Shown one piece after another: positions 37,801 to 46,825 of a DNA stretch of 64,000 bases. Positions within the stretch are counted from its first letter, which is position 1. The number at the start of each line of letters is the position of its first letter. Position numbers and translations under genes: made by a program. Location: positions 1,488,001-1,552,000 of the forward strand of contig JADKJC010000001.1 in NCBI GenBank assembly GCA_016722465.1. Direction: 5' to 3'. The stretch is from Chitinophagaceae bacterium (GTDB lineage: Bacteria > Bacteroidota > Bacteroidia > Chitinophagales > Chitinophagaceae). Below the pieces are notes generated by a model. It had not been told where the DNA came from and searched no databases. It was given only the letters and a program-made list of their open reading frames with translations.

Positions 37801-37827
37801 GGCAGGCCTTAGCGGCTTGCCTTCTTT
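37801..37827 (+). terminator. Terminator after adk
   Basis: GGCAGGCC pairs with GGCTTGCC (one G-T pair) around TTAGC, followed by TTCTTT. Confidence 0.6.
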
Positions 37828-37842
37828 ATTTTACATTGTACC

Positions 37843-38304
37843 ATGGATGCTGCAAAACTCAGTTCTATTAAAGAACATTTTCCTTCCCTCATCAGCTCAC
37901 TTGCACCAAATACTGTTGGCAAATGGGGTAAAATGAATGCACAACAAATGCTGGAGCATGTGGCTGATTTCTTCAAAATATCCACTAAAAAGATAACAAT
38001 GCCTTTTGTAAGTTCTCCCGAACACCTTGAAAAGCTGCGGACGTTTTTGTACAGCGATAAAGAATTTAGGGAAAACACCAAAGCTCCGGTATTGCCTGAT
38101 GAACCATTTGCTCTCCGTAACCAGTCAATGCAGGGATCGGTGGAAGAATTGAAAAAAGAGATCATTGATTTTATCCTTTTATTTGAAACCGAAAAAGGAT
38201 TGATGACACAGCATCCAGTTTTTGGTGACCTGAATTTTGAAGAGTGAGTGCTGCTGCATTATAAGCATGTAATGCATCATGCAAAGCAGTTTGGGTTGCT
38301 GTGA
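37843..38304 (+). pseudogene. DUF1569 (DinB-like) protein with a premature stop
   Basis: A second DUF1569 gene (see 6636-7085). It opens MDAAKLSSIKEHF, has VGKWGKMNAQQMLEHV and runs to FGDLNFEE, then meets TGA at 38245-38247. Reading on in the same frame gives VLLHYKHVMHHAKQFGLL to a TGA at 38302. That is the family's conserved end, and the intact paralog has Trp at the matching position (EEQW vs EE-stop). One change, TGG to TGA, therefore removes the C-terminal histidines. TGA is an ordinary stop in this genome (e.g. at 36454), so recoding is unlikely. Confidence 0.75.
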
Positions 38305-38656
38305 TTATGATTTAGTTGTGTTGGTTTTTAACCATTCAACTATTTGTTCAAATTTTATTTCGCCTGTGGCGATTTTAATTATAAAAACATACAATTCATC
38401 GTTTCCTGCAATGATCTTAAATCCTTCTATCCTCAGCAGGGTTTCCATCAACAAAAGGATGGTTCATGATAATACTTTCCGCAATTGCCGCAGCTGTTTC
38501 ATAACATTCCGGGTACATTTCTTTATCATCAAATGTTTGATTTGGTCTTGTAATTGCAGATTCAAGCCCACCAATACCCCTTATTCCATTTGAGCCACCA
38601 TGAAGCTTAATAACTTCATTATGTATTAAGTAAACTTCCTCTTTTGTAAGTTTGCT
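38305..38656 (-). pseudogene. Decayed Doc/Fic-type toxin gene
   Basis: Translated on the minus strand, LTKEEVYLIHNEVIKLHGG, RGIGGLESAI, MYPECYETAAAIAE and NHPFVDGN match the Doc (death-on-curing) toxin, whose active motif is HPFxDGN(K/R)R. After NHPFVDGN (38441) about 30 bases are lost and the frame shifts. The C-terminus resumes as LLRIEGFKIIAGNDELY and EQIVEWLKTNTTK. The catalytic Arg is gone, and no ATG precedes LTKEE because an upstream stop sits at 38657. No Phd antitoxin gene is seen. Doc phosphorylates EF-Tu; this copy cannot. Confidence 0.75.
38647..38654 (+). promoter_or_regulatory. -7 box of paaZ inside the doc remnant
   Basis: TAAGTTTG matches TAnnTTTG, 21 bases before the paaZ ATG at 38676. 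It overlaps the start region of the decayed toxin gene on the other strand. Confidence 0.45.
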
Positions 38657-38675
38657 TTACAAACAACGATTGCTC

Positions 38676-40745
38676 ATGAACAAACTCGGTAACTATATCA
38701 CCGGCCACTGGATCAATGGTGATGGTGAAGGACAGGCTTTATACAATGCAGTAACAGGTGAACCCATTGCTTCCGCAACAACCAAAGGGCTGGATTTCAA
38801 ACGCATTATTGAGTACGGAAGAAATACAGGTAATCCTGCATTGCGTAAAATGACCTTTCACCAACGAGGCAATATGCTGAAAGCACTGGCGCTGCATTTA
38901 AGAAACCACCTGGATCAATTTTATAAAGTCTCCTACCAAACCGGCGCAACCAAAGCTGATAGTTGGGTGGATATTGAAGGAGGAATTGGAAATTTATTTG
39001 CCAACGCATCGCTAAGAAGAAAGTTTCCAGATGATGTGATGTTCATTGATGGTGAAAGCCACAACTTCAGCAAGAACAATACCTTCATGGGCCTGCATAT
39101 TCTCACGCCCAAAGATGGGGTAGCTATTCATATCAATGCCTTTAATTTTCCAGTTTGGGGCATGTTGGAAAAAATTGCCGTAAACCTTTTAGCAGGAATG
39201 CCCGCCATTGTAAAACCAGCAACAGTTACTTCTTATTTAACAGAAGCTGTGGTTAGAGAGATCATTGCATCGGGCATTTTACCGGAGGGTGCTCTGCAGT
39301 TAATCTGCGGCAGCGCCGGTGATATATTAGACCATGTGAACAGCCAGGATGTAATAACATTTACCGGCAGTGCTTCTACAGGACTGATGCTGAAAAGCAA
39401 TCCGAATATTTTGAGAGAGAATACGCCATTCAATATGGAGGCTGATAGCCTCAACTGTATTGTAATGGGCAATGATGTAACACCCGGCATGCCGGAGTGG
39501 GATATTTTTATTAAAGAGATCAGGAAAGAAATGACACTGAAAGCCGGGCAACGCTGTACCGGCATCCGCAGAATATTTGTTCCTGAAAATAAATTAGAAG
39601 CCGTACAGGTTGCATTGGGCAAAGCATTGAGCCAAACCGTAATTGGCAACCCATTAAATGCAACGGTAAGAATGGGTAGCCTTGCCGGCATTGCTCAACG
39701 CAATGAAGTTAAAGAACAGGTACAGAAACTATTGGCCTCTTCACAAATTATTTACGGCAGTTTAGACAGTGTGGAAGTGGTGGATGCTGATGCACAGGTT
39801 GGGGCTTTTCTTTCACCTGTATTATTACTCAACCAAAAACCGCATACTTCATTTGAACCACACAACATCGAAGCATTTGGGCCGGTGAGTACATTAATGC
39901 CATACAATGGTATGGATGATGCAATTGAATTAAGTAGAATGGGAAAGGGTAGTTTGGTCAGTTCCATTGTAACGGCAGATTATAAAATAGCCCGGCAATA
40001 TGTAATCGGCGCCGCTTCTCATCACGGAAGGATACTGGTATTAAATAATGAATGTGCCAAAGAAAATACCGGCCATGGTTCCCCGCTGCCATTATTGGTA
40101 CATGGCGGCCCCGGCAGGGCAGGGGGGGGAGAAGAAATGGGCGGCCTCCGTGGTGTAAAACACTATTTACAACGCACGGCACTTCAAGGTTCGCCCACAA
40201 CCTTAAGCGCCATCACCAATGTTTACCAGCCTAATGCCAAAGGAAAAGAGCCGGGCAAACATCCCTTTAAGAAATATTTTGAAGAGCTGCAGATCGGTGA
40301 CCAGATCATCACTGAAAAAAGAATCATTACTGCTGAAGATATTGACCGCTTTGCCGATTTGAGCGGTGATCATTTTTATGCTCATATTAAAACAACAGAT
40401 TTCACGGGTACCATGTTTGAACAACAGGTAGCACATGGGTACCTTATCATGAGCATTGCTGCCGGTTTGTTTGTTGACAGTTATGAAAAAAATCCGGTGT
40501 TGCTGAATTATGGTATTGACGAATTGCGTTTCACCAAACCGGTTTACCCGGGTGCCGAAGTGTACATCCGTTTTACCTGCAAAGAAAAATTACCCAATGA
40601 TAAACGGGTGATTGAAAAGCCTGAAGATTTTAAAAGAGGTGACGACATTGACAAAGGAATTGTAAAATGGCTGGTGGAATTTTTTGATGAACACGATGAA
40701 ATTACAGGAATAGCTACTATTTTAACAATGGTAGCAAGAAAGTAA
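38676..40745 (+). CDS. paaZ: PaaZ: oxepin-CoA hydrolase / aldehyde dehydrogenase
   Basis: A 689-residue bifunctional protein; ATG at 38676 is preferred over an in-frame TTG at 38652. The N-terminal ~520 residues are an aldehyde dehydrogenase with the acid NMEADSLN and catalytic Cys in AGQRCTGIRR. The C-terminal ~150 are an (R)-hydratase/MaoC fold with FADLSGDHFYAHI and QQVAHGYLIMSIAAGLF. In the phenylacetate pathway it opens oxepin-CoA and oxidises the resulting aldehyde. Only the neighbouring enoyl-CoA hydratase fits that pathway here; the epoxidase genes paaA-E are not in the window. Confidence 0.9.
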   Translation: MNKLGNYITGHWINGDGEGQALYNAVTGEPIASATTKGLDFKRIIEYGRNTGNPALRKMTFHQRGNMLKALALHLRNHLDQFYKVSYQTGATKADSWVDIEGGIGNLFANASLRRKFPDDVMFIDGESHNFSKNNTFMGLHILTPKDGVAIHINAFNFPVWGMLEKIAVNLLAGMPAIVKPATVTSYLTEAVVREIIASGILPEGALQLICGSAGDILDHVNSQDVITFTGSASTGLMLKSNPNILRENTPFNMEADSLNCIVMGNDVTPGMPEWDIFIKEIRKEMTLKAGQRCTGIRRIFVPENKLEAVQVALGKALSQTVIGNPLNATVRMGSLAGIAQRNEVKEQVQKLLASSQIIYGSLDSVEVVDADAQVGAFLSPVLLLNQKPHTSFEPHNIEAFGPVSTLMPYNGMDDAIELSRMGKGSLVSSIVTADYKIARQYVIGAASHHGRILVLNNECAKENTGHGSPLPLLVHGGPGRAGGGEEMGGLRGVKHYLQRTALQGSPTTLSAITNVYQPNAKGKEPGKHPFKKYFEELQIGDQIITEKRIITAEDIDRFADLSGDHFYAHIKTTDFTGTMFEQQVAHGYLIMSIAAGLFVDSYEKNPVLLNYGIDELRFTKPVYPGAEVYIRFTCKEKLPNDKRVIEKPEDFKRGDDIDKGIVKWLVEFFDEHDEITGIATILTMVARK

Positions 40746-41037
40746 ATTTGCAAAGAGGTTAAATGAGAAGAGAGATAAAATGGTAATGTAAGTTGGAGCT
40801 TACAATTTTACCTATTAGCCGGAGTATTTTTAAAACAAATTAAAACACAATTATCTCTTTTAAATTTGAACCATGGATTTATTATTAATGTTAAAGTGGA
40901 ATTGATGAAAGACGGTATACACAGGGTATATCATAATTTTGGAAGAGAAAGTTTGATTGAATAGCAGAAAAGAAGTTAGTCCTCCAATCTCTTTCCCCGT
41001 CTTTTCTCTTTTATCCTCTTTGCCAAAAAATTAAAAT

Positions 41038-41796
41038 ATGGAAGGTTACGTAAAATCAGAAACACACCAGGGCATCACCACCATCGAATTTTATCATCCG
41101 CAAAGCAACAGCTTACCAGGTAAAATTTTAGAAGAATTGGCTCATGAAATTCATTTTGCCGGAACACATGCAGAATCAAAAGTAATTGTACTGATGAGTG
41201 CCGGTGAAAAAGCGTTTTGTGCAGGCGCTTCTTTCGATGAACTGGTTGCTATTAAAAATGAAGCTGAGGGATTGAAATTCTTCAGCGGCTTTGCCCATGT
41301 CATCAATGCTATTCGAAAGTGCCCCAAGTTTGTCATCGGCAGAATACAGGGTAAATGTGTAGGTGGTGGTGTAGGACTTGCAGCCGCCGTGGATTATGCC
41401 ATTGCCACAGATGGTGCAGATGTAAAACTGAGTGAACTGGCAGTTGGCATCGGGCCATTTGTGGTAGGCCCTGCTATAGAAAGAAAAATTGGGGCCGGGG
41501 CTTTCAGTGCATTGGCGATTGATGCAAGTGGTTGGCGCAACAGCGACTGGGCAAAACGCAAGGGCTTGTTTTCTGAACTGCATCAAAATACAGAAAGCCT
41601 GAATGAAGCCATTCACCGCTTGTCCAATACACTGGCACACAGCAGCCCGGAAGCCATGGCCGAAATGAAAAAAATATTCTGGAAAGGAACCGAGCATTGG
41701 GATGTGTTACTAAAAGAAAGAGCTGCTATCAGCGGCAGGCTGGTGCTGAGCAGTTTTACAAAGAATGCAATTGAAAAGTTTAAAGCTAAAAGTTAG
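41038..41796 (+). CDS. Enoyl-CoA hydratase/isomerase family protein
   Basis: A 252-residue crotonase-fold enzyme. The oxyanion-hole segments AFCAGASFDEL and GKCVGGGVGLAAAVDYAIA and a catalytic Glu in LSELAVGIGPFVVGP are visible. Such enzymes hydrate or isomerise enoyl-CoA. Its place about 290 bases after paaZ suggests a beta-oxidation-like step of phenylacetate breakdown, such as PaaF/PaaG, but the subgroup cannot be decided from motifs alone. Confidence 0.85.
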   Translation: MEGYVKSETHQGITTIEFYHPQSNSLPGKILEELAHEIHFAGTHAESKVIVLMSAGEKAFCAGASFDELVAIKNEAEGLKFFSGFAHVINAIRKCPKFVIGRIQGKCVGGGVGLAAAVDYAIATDGADVKLSELAVGIGPFVVGPAIERKIGAGAFSALAIDASGWRNSDWAKRKGLFSELHQNTESLNEAIHRLSNTLAHSSPEAMAEMKKIFWKGTEHWDVLLKERAAISGRLVLSSFTKNAIEKFKAKS

Positions 41797-41836
41797 GCTA
41801 AGAGGTTAAAAGAGAAAAGCAGATGAAGAAAAGAAG

Positions 41837-42471
41837 ATGGGATCAGTTTTTTTGATGAAACTGATTTTATTCAGCTATGTAAAAAACTTGCAAAAAAAGA
41901 TCCTCATTTAAAGTTGATCATTGATACACATGGGCACCCGCCTTTATGGAAACGCAGGGCCAATTTTGAAACTCTTATTCATATCATTTTAGAACAGCAG
42001 GTTTCACTGGCATCCGCCAACGCTGCATTGAAAAAACTCAAAGAAAAAATTGGTGCTGTTGCGCCGGCAAAAATCATTTCTCTTACTGATGCAGATTTAA
42101 AAGCCTGTTATTTCAGCCGGCAAAAAATTGTATATGCCAGGCAGTTGGCTGAAGCCATCATCAACAAACAACTCAACCTGAAACAACTCACAAATGCTCC
42201 TGATGACATCATAAGAACAACACTCAAAAAAATAAAAGGCATCGGCGACTGGACCGTGGATGTATACCTGATGATGGTACTGCAAAGAACAGATCTTTTT
42301 CCGATGGGGGATATTGCCCTGGTGAATAGCCTTAAAGAAGTAAAGCATTTACCCAAACATACAACTAAAGAAGCATTGCAAAAGATTGCAGAAGAATGGA
42401 AACCTTACCGGACGGTTGCAGCTTATTTGCTCTGGCATAGTTACCTCTGTAAACGAAACAGGAAACCCTGA
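41837..42471 (+). CDS. AlkA-like DNA-3-methyladenine glycosylase II family (5' frameshift)
   Basis: A helix-hairpin-helix glycosylase for alkylated bases. FATL-type start LWKRRANFETLIHIILEQQVS, hairpin IKGIGDWTVDVYLMM and catalytic Asp in LFPMGDIAL are intact, which makes it functional in the core. The open frame begins only at a TTG (41914). Upstream in-frame sequence, FFDETDFIQLCKKLAKKDPHLK, matches the family's N-terminus. It joins an ATG at 41837 (MGSVF) if one T is added to the T7 run at 41847-41853. Family role: base-excision repair of 3-methyladenine. Confidence 0.82.
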
Positions 42472-42480
42472 TCCTGCAAA

Positions 42481-43428
42481 TCAACTCACCACTTTCACTA
42501 CCCTGCCAATTACTTTTCCCCTGCTGTACAGTTGCAAGGTATAAGTTCCTTTCTGGCAACTGTCCAATGGTACGGTAAAATTCAGGCGGTGAGCTTCACC
42601 TTTATTATAATCAAATCGTATTTTCCGGGAATAAATTTTCTTTCCGCCATCTGCTTCAAAGCTTCCACTTTCCCAGGCATTCCGCAATATTTTTCCATCG
42701 GGCTGTATCAGCACCAGCATTACTTCGCCGGTACCCTGGTTTAAACTGTTCCTAACCACAAATGAGCCAACAAATTTTTCTGCCTCATCTGCATTGCTTA
42801 CTTCAGTATCGCTTTCGCTGGCTGCAGCCAGCCGCAGCTCAGAAGCACTGAAGACTGCACTGCTGCTGTTCTCCACCACGGTTTTCACTGCAACAGCTTC
42901 TGTGGGCCTGGTATCAGCTAGTACAGTACTGTTATTGGTTTTTGAAAACTGCTCAAGCAATGCATGCAGGCGCCTGTTCTCATTTTCAATATCAATATTC
43001 CGGTTTTTTAACTGGTCTAACTTTATCTGCAGTTCTTTAATTTTAAATCTTGCCAGTTCCAGGTCGGCAACAGAGCTGTTATCCTTCAACAAAGTGCTGA
43101 TCTCATTCCGCAGTTTATAAAAATCGGTAAGTTTATTATCAAGCAAGCTGCCCTGCATGGTATCCGCAGTTGTAAACGCAGAGTCGATCCTTGCATCCGG
43201 TTTAAAATCACTCACTGTAGCTGCATACATCAATTGCAGTGAATCTCTTGTTTTATTTAAAACAGGAGCAGCAATCTTCCCGGGCACGCTTGCTTTAATG
43301 GAAACTGTTTGTTTGCGTTGCGCTGTTTGTGTATATACATTATAGCCCAGTATGCACAACATTACAAACGAAATGATGAGGAATACAATCGACAACAAAA
43401 GCAATGGATAAAACTTGGTATCCTTCAT
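42481..43428 (-). CDS. Membrane-anchored coiled-coil protein, unknown function
   Basis: A 315-residue protein. One N-terminal membrane helix (residues ~8-31, LLLLSIVFLIISFVMLCILGYNVY) is followed by a long heptad-like helical stretch (~95-165, LRNEISTLLKDN to NENRRLHALLEQ). It ends in a beta-rich domain with FVVRNSLNQGTGEVMLVLIQ and SCQKGTYTLQLYSRGKVIG. No enzyme motif was seen. It lies 27 bases downstream of the secreted actin-fold gene and probably acts in the same envelope complex. Confidence 0.72.
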   Translation of the reverse strand: MKDTKFYPLLLLSIVFLIISFVMLCILGYNVYTQTAQRKQTVSIKASVPGKIAAPVLNKTRDSLQLMYAATVSDFKPDARIDSAFTTADTMQGSLLDNKLTDFYKLRNEISTLLKDNSSVADLELARFKIKELQIKLDQLKNRNIDIENENRRLHALLEQFSKTNNSTVLADTRPTEAVAVKTVVENSSSAVFSASELRLAAASESDTEVSNADEAEKFVGSFVVRNSLNQGTGEVMLVLIQPDGKILRNAWESGSFEADGGKKIYSRKIRFDYNKGEAHRLNFTVPLDSCQKGTYTLQLYSRGKVIGRVVKVVS

Positions 43429-43455
43429 AAAAAGTAAGTAATAATTTTTGCCGGC

Positions 43456-44622
43456 TTATTTTGCCATTACACTTTCATCAACGTAAGCTGACACCCAGCC
43501 CACCTGCCCGTTTTTAACCAGGTAAAATTGTTTCTTTTCATATACCCCTTCAAACTGGCGCATAATTTTTAGCAGCAAGCCAAGGCCGCTCAGTAATGCC
43601 CGTTGGTCAAACACTTTGTTCACCTGTTTTATTTCTGCCGAAACAGCTGCTTTATCTACCGTGTTATCGGTTATTTTTTTCACCAAAGCCTCTGCTGAAA
43701 AATCAGTATAGTTTCTTGTCAGCCTGTCACTCATTTTTTGAACTTCCTCATCAGTTACCGGCACTACCGCATTGTCAATCATCTCCGGTGCTATCAGTGT
43801 GGAAACGGACCAGGCAATACCTCCGCTAAAAGCAATGTTATCGCTCATATTGTAAGCACCACTCACATTTACAGCATATTCAATTTCCGTATTGGGAGCG
43901 CCGCTCAATACCCTGAACAACTGCCTGCTGAAATTCGATATGCTCACATCGCCTTCGGTTCTTTTTTCCACTGCATTTGCAACGCTCTTGGTGCCCCAGT
44001 TTAACTGGAACAGCCTTATCTCGTTGGTATTGCCTAAAGGAAAATATCCTCCTTTGGTGTTGCCGCTGCCTATATCCACTAAAAAAGTTGTGTAGCGTTT
44101 TGATTCCGGCACAATGCCCAGGTGCGATAACCTTGCTTCCTCTTTTACATCCACCAATTCTACTTTTCTTGATGGCTCACCAATTCTTACACGAAAAGAG
44201 TCTACCAGTTTTTGTATCCATCCCTGCTTGTTATCTTTTTCTGCCTGGCCCTTTACACCACTGCTTACCACCGTAAAAATGCGGTCGCTGGCAATCTGGT
44301 ATTTTTTATTGGCAACATCAAACAGGCCGGTAAGCCCCTGCAGCGTAGCAGTAAATGTGGGGTCATTGAAAGAAATAAAATCGGTATTTACAGATGTGTC
44401 TTTTAATAAATTGAACGAACCAGCCCTCACCGCTTTATTATCAATTTCCACCAGGCTCATCTTCACCCCCTTGGAACCTACTTCTATCCCTGCAAATATG
44501 GTCGACTTTTTAAACTTCAGTTTCAAACTTGTTTGCGCCTGCGCCATTACCACTCCCGAAAAAAACAGTACCAGCAACAAACAAATATATTTCGAACAAC
44601 TTCCTTGCATTATATTCAGCAT
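43456..44622 (-). CDS. Secreted ASKHA-fold (Ppx/GppA-like) protein
   Basis: A 388-residue protein with a signal peptide (LLLVLFFSGVVMAQAQ). After it come actin/Hsp70-fold phosphate loops: AGIEVGSKGVKMSLVEID (phosphate 1, about residue 44) and FLVDIGSGNTKGGYF (phosphate 2, about residue 188), in the style of exopolyphosphatase / pppGpp hydrolase (Ppx/GppA). KVELVDVKEEARLSHLG between them resembles the Ppx connecting segment with its catalytic Glu. An exported member of this cytoplasmic family is odd, since ATP and pppGpp are absent outside. Polyphosphate or a structural role is possible. Confidence 0.68.
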   Translation of the reverse strand: MLNIMQGSCSKYICLLLVLFFSGVVMAQAQTSLKLKFKKSTIFAGIEVGSKGVKMSLVEIDNKAVRAGSFNLLKDTSVNTDFISFNDPTFTATLQGLTGLFDVANKKYQIASDRIFTVVSSGVKGQAEKDNKQGWIQKLVDSFRVRIGEPSRKVELVDVKEEARLSHLGIVPESKRYTTFLVDIGSGNTKGGYFPLGNTNEIRLFQLNWGTKSVANAVEKRTEGDVSISNFSRQLFRVLSGAPNTEIEYAVNVSGAYNMSDNIAFSGGIAWSVSTLIAPEMIDNAVVPVTDEEVQKMSDRLTRNYTDFSAEALVKKITDNTVDKAAVSAEIKQVNKVFDQRALLSGLGLLLKIMRQFEGVYEKKQFYLVKNGQVGWVSAYVDESVMAK

Positions 44623-44953
44623 TTGGTGCTAAAAATACATATTAAAAAATTGGGCTTTCGGAGATATGAACGTCTGTGTAAAACTTTTAGTAAAAATACG
44701 GCGAAGGATGGGGACTGTGAACTGTTGTTCATTGGTAAACTTCAGTTGCGGCTATTCATTACAACTCCGGCACAAAGCCTTCACACAAGCCTTCACCGGG
44801 GTTTTCATTCCTATCCGCCAGCCCGTCACCGGTTATTTATTTATCAGCAATCTGCGGTGGCGGTACAAAACGATCATTCAATGGAAAATTATTCCGGATA
44901 AAAACGATTGGTTAATTTGTAGTGAAATCAATTCATCGGTTTAAAAATACACC
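44623..44953. other. Intergenic region without a recognised gene
   Basis: A 331-base space between divergent genes. Two plus-strand open frames cross it (92 and 122 codons), but both are rich in Cys, Arg and His with no recognisable family and lack a ribosome site. Nothing convincing is seen apart from the upstream region of the next gene. Confidence 0.35.
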
Positions 44954-45340
44954 GTGGGCAACGCAACAACAGTTAGAAAAATAAACAGTATTCTCAACCT
45001 TTGCATTGCTGCAGTTTGGGTGGCCAACGGGCTTTTCTGTAAAGTGCTAAACCTTGTTCCCCGGCACCAACAAATTGTTGCAGGGATTTTAGGAAATGAA
45101 CACTCACGGCTCTTTACTGTGTTGATCGGCCTTTCAGAAATTGCCATGGCATCCTGGATACTGAGCAGGATAAAAACACGTTTAAATGCCATCGCCCAGG
45201 TTGCAGTAGTAGCCATCATGAACAGCCTCGAATTTATCCTGGTTCCCCAGCTGCTGCTATGGGGTAAATTAAATTCCCTGTTTGCATTTTTGTTTATATT
45301 GGTTGTTTATTACAATGAATTTCGTTTAAATAAAAACTAA
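44954..45340 (+). CDS. DoxX-like membrane protein
   Basis: A 128-residue protein with about four hydrophobic segments; it matches the DoxX-like family (PF13781 type) in the pattern LCIAAVWVANGLFCKVLNLVPRH and ILGNEHSRLFTVLIGLSEIAMASWIL. The start used is a GTG. Function unknown, possibly quinone- or redox-linked as in DoxX. It is the first of four genes packed in a row up to 47223. Confidence 0.72.
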   Translation: MGNATTVRKINSILNLCIAAVWVANGLFCKVLNLVPRHQQIVAGILGNEHSRLFTVLIGLSEIAMASWILSRIKTRLNAIAQVAVVAIMNSLEFILVPQLLLWGKLNSLFAFLFILVVYYNEFRLNKN

Positions 45341-45355
45341 CCCAATCAGCCTCTG

Positions 45356-46094
45356 ATGCTTTCCTTTCTTAAAAATCATCCATTTGCAGTTGAAGCTTTT
45401 TTTGAAAGTTCGCTGATGCTCACTTTTGCCATACCAAAAGAACAACTGCAACCGCTGATTCCGGAATGTTTGCAACTGGATACATTTAATGACTACTGGG
45501 CATTTGTTGCTGTTGCCATGGTGCAAACAAAAGGTCTGCGGCCAAAAGGCTTTCCCCAATTTATGGGCAACAATTTTTTCCTGATCGGCTACCGTGTGTT
45601 TGTAAGATACAGCAGCAATGCCGGAAAAACTTACGGGGATTGTATATCCTTAAATCTGAAACAGACAAAGCAAAAATGAAAATCCTGGGCAATGTTTTTA
45701 CCCATTACAATTATAGCTGCACAGATATCAACCGGTCAGAAAAAGGAAATACAAAAGAAATCAGCTCCATCCAATCGGATTTTTTGTGAAGATCAACAGT
45801 ACAGCAACCGATGTTACTTTACCAGAAACCTCACCATTCGCAGATTGGAAAGAAGCCAGGAGACTTGCCGGGCCACTGCCATTTACTTTTACTTATAATA
45901 AACAAACAAAAGAAGTGCTGATCATTGAAGGTGTCCGTGAAAACTGGACACCCCAACCTGTAAGTGTTATTGATTACCATTTTTCATTTTTAGATTTGCT
46001 AAATCTTAAAAGTCCTGTTTTGGCAAATGCTTTTATTATCAATAACATTCCCTACCACTGGAAAAAAGGAAAAATAGAAATATGGAAATACTAA
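45356..46094 (+). pseudogene. DUF2071 (YqjF-like) protein, frameshifted twice
   Basis: Three frames rejoin to a DUF2071 protein of about 246 residues: MLSFLKNHPFAVEAFFESSLM to NAGKTY, then RGLYILKSETDKAKMKILGNVF to SIQSDF, then FVKINSTATDVTLPETSPFADW to the end at 46094. The first break needs one added C/G near 45634-45638, the second one added T in the run 45780-45785. Both are single-base losses in short homopolymers. DUF2071 proteins are acetoacetate-decarboxylase-like in fold; the activity here is unknown. It overlaps the next gene by 13 bases. Confidence 0.75.
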
Positions 46095-46825
46095 GAAAAC
46101 CTTTCCAGGGAATATTCAATATCATTCGTTTTAACTGGCATTTTTATCTGATGGCGGTTGCGTTACTGCTGACCTTACTACTAACTACCCATTACAGTGA
46201 TCATTCATTTCAATCCATCATTCACATCATTTGTATCCTGGTTGCTCTTCCAATGATTGTTTCTTTATTGGTTTCATACTACGTGTACGATCTTTCAGAA
46301 CTTTATCATTTCAACTGGATAGCCAGGGAAGAAACTGAACAACTGCTGATAAATATCAATGCAGGTTTTGACGAAACAAGTGCGTTGCTGCAACAAAGAT
46401 TCAAGAATGCCATATTGGTGGCGCTTGATTTTTACGATCCTGCAAAACATACAGAGGTATCCATTAAAAGAGCAAGAGCGGCTTACCCTGCTTTTCCGGG
46501 AACAAAGCAGGTGCCGGCAACCAACCTGCCGCTACCCGATGATTCGGCTGATAAAATATTTGTGATTTTTTCTGCTCATGAAATAAGAAACGAAAATGAA
46601 AGGGCTGATTTTTTCAGGGAACTCAAAAGAGTATTAAAACCAACAGGAAGAATTTTTATTACCGAGCATTTAAGAGATATCCCTAATTTTTTTGCCTACA
46701 ATATTGGTTTCTTTCATTTTTATTCCAAAGCGTCCTGGATCAACCTATTTAATACTGCAGGCCTCAGTATAAAACAGGAATTAAAGCATACGGCCTTTAT
46801 TTCAACATTCATACTTGAAAAATAA
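46082..46825 (+). CDS. Membrane-anchored SAM-methyltransferase-like protein
   Basis: A 247-residue protein. Two N-terminal membrane helices (residues ~18-68, FYLMAVALLLTLLLTTHY and IIHIICILVALPMIVSLLVSY) precede a methyltransferase-type domain with NAILVALDFYDPAKHTE, ATNLPLPDDSADKIFVIFSAHEI, LKRVLKPTGRIFITEHL. The glycine motif I (GxGxG) is replaced by DFYDPAK, so SAM binding is uncertain. It overlaps DUF2071 by 13 bases and shares one base with the next gene. Confidence 0.75.
   Translation: MEILRKPFQGIFNIIRFNWHFYLMAVALLLTLLLTTHYSDHSFQSIIHIICILVALPMIVSLLVSYYVYDLSELYHFNWIAREETEQLLININAGFDETSALLQQRFKNAILVALDFYDPAKHTEVSIKRARAAYPAFPGTKQVPATNLPLPDDSADKIFVIFSAHEIRNENERADFFRELKRVLKPTGRIFITEHLRDIPNFFAYNIGFFHFYSKASWINLFNTAGLSIKQELKHTAFISTFILEK

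Noticed and set aside
37843..38304. TGA in the DUF1569 gene as a recoded Trp or selenocysteine codon
   Set aside because: TGA ends other intact genes here (for example at 36454 and 42471), and no selenocysteine stem-loop was seen.
38279..38593. Plus-strand frame of 104 codons before paaZ
   Set aside because: It is the antisense shadow of the decayed doc gene; the real coding signal is on the minus strand.
40787..40804. TGTAAG / CTTACA hairpin after paaZ as a terminator
   Set aside because: Stem of only six bases with a weak T-run; not strong enough to report as a feature.
44666..44944. Open frame of 92 codons between the actin-fold and DoxX-like genes
   Set aside because: Composition rich in Cys, Arg and His, no ribosome site, no family match; likely chance.
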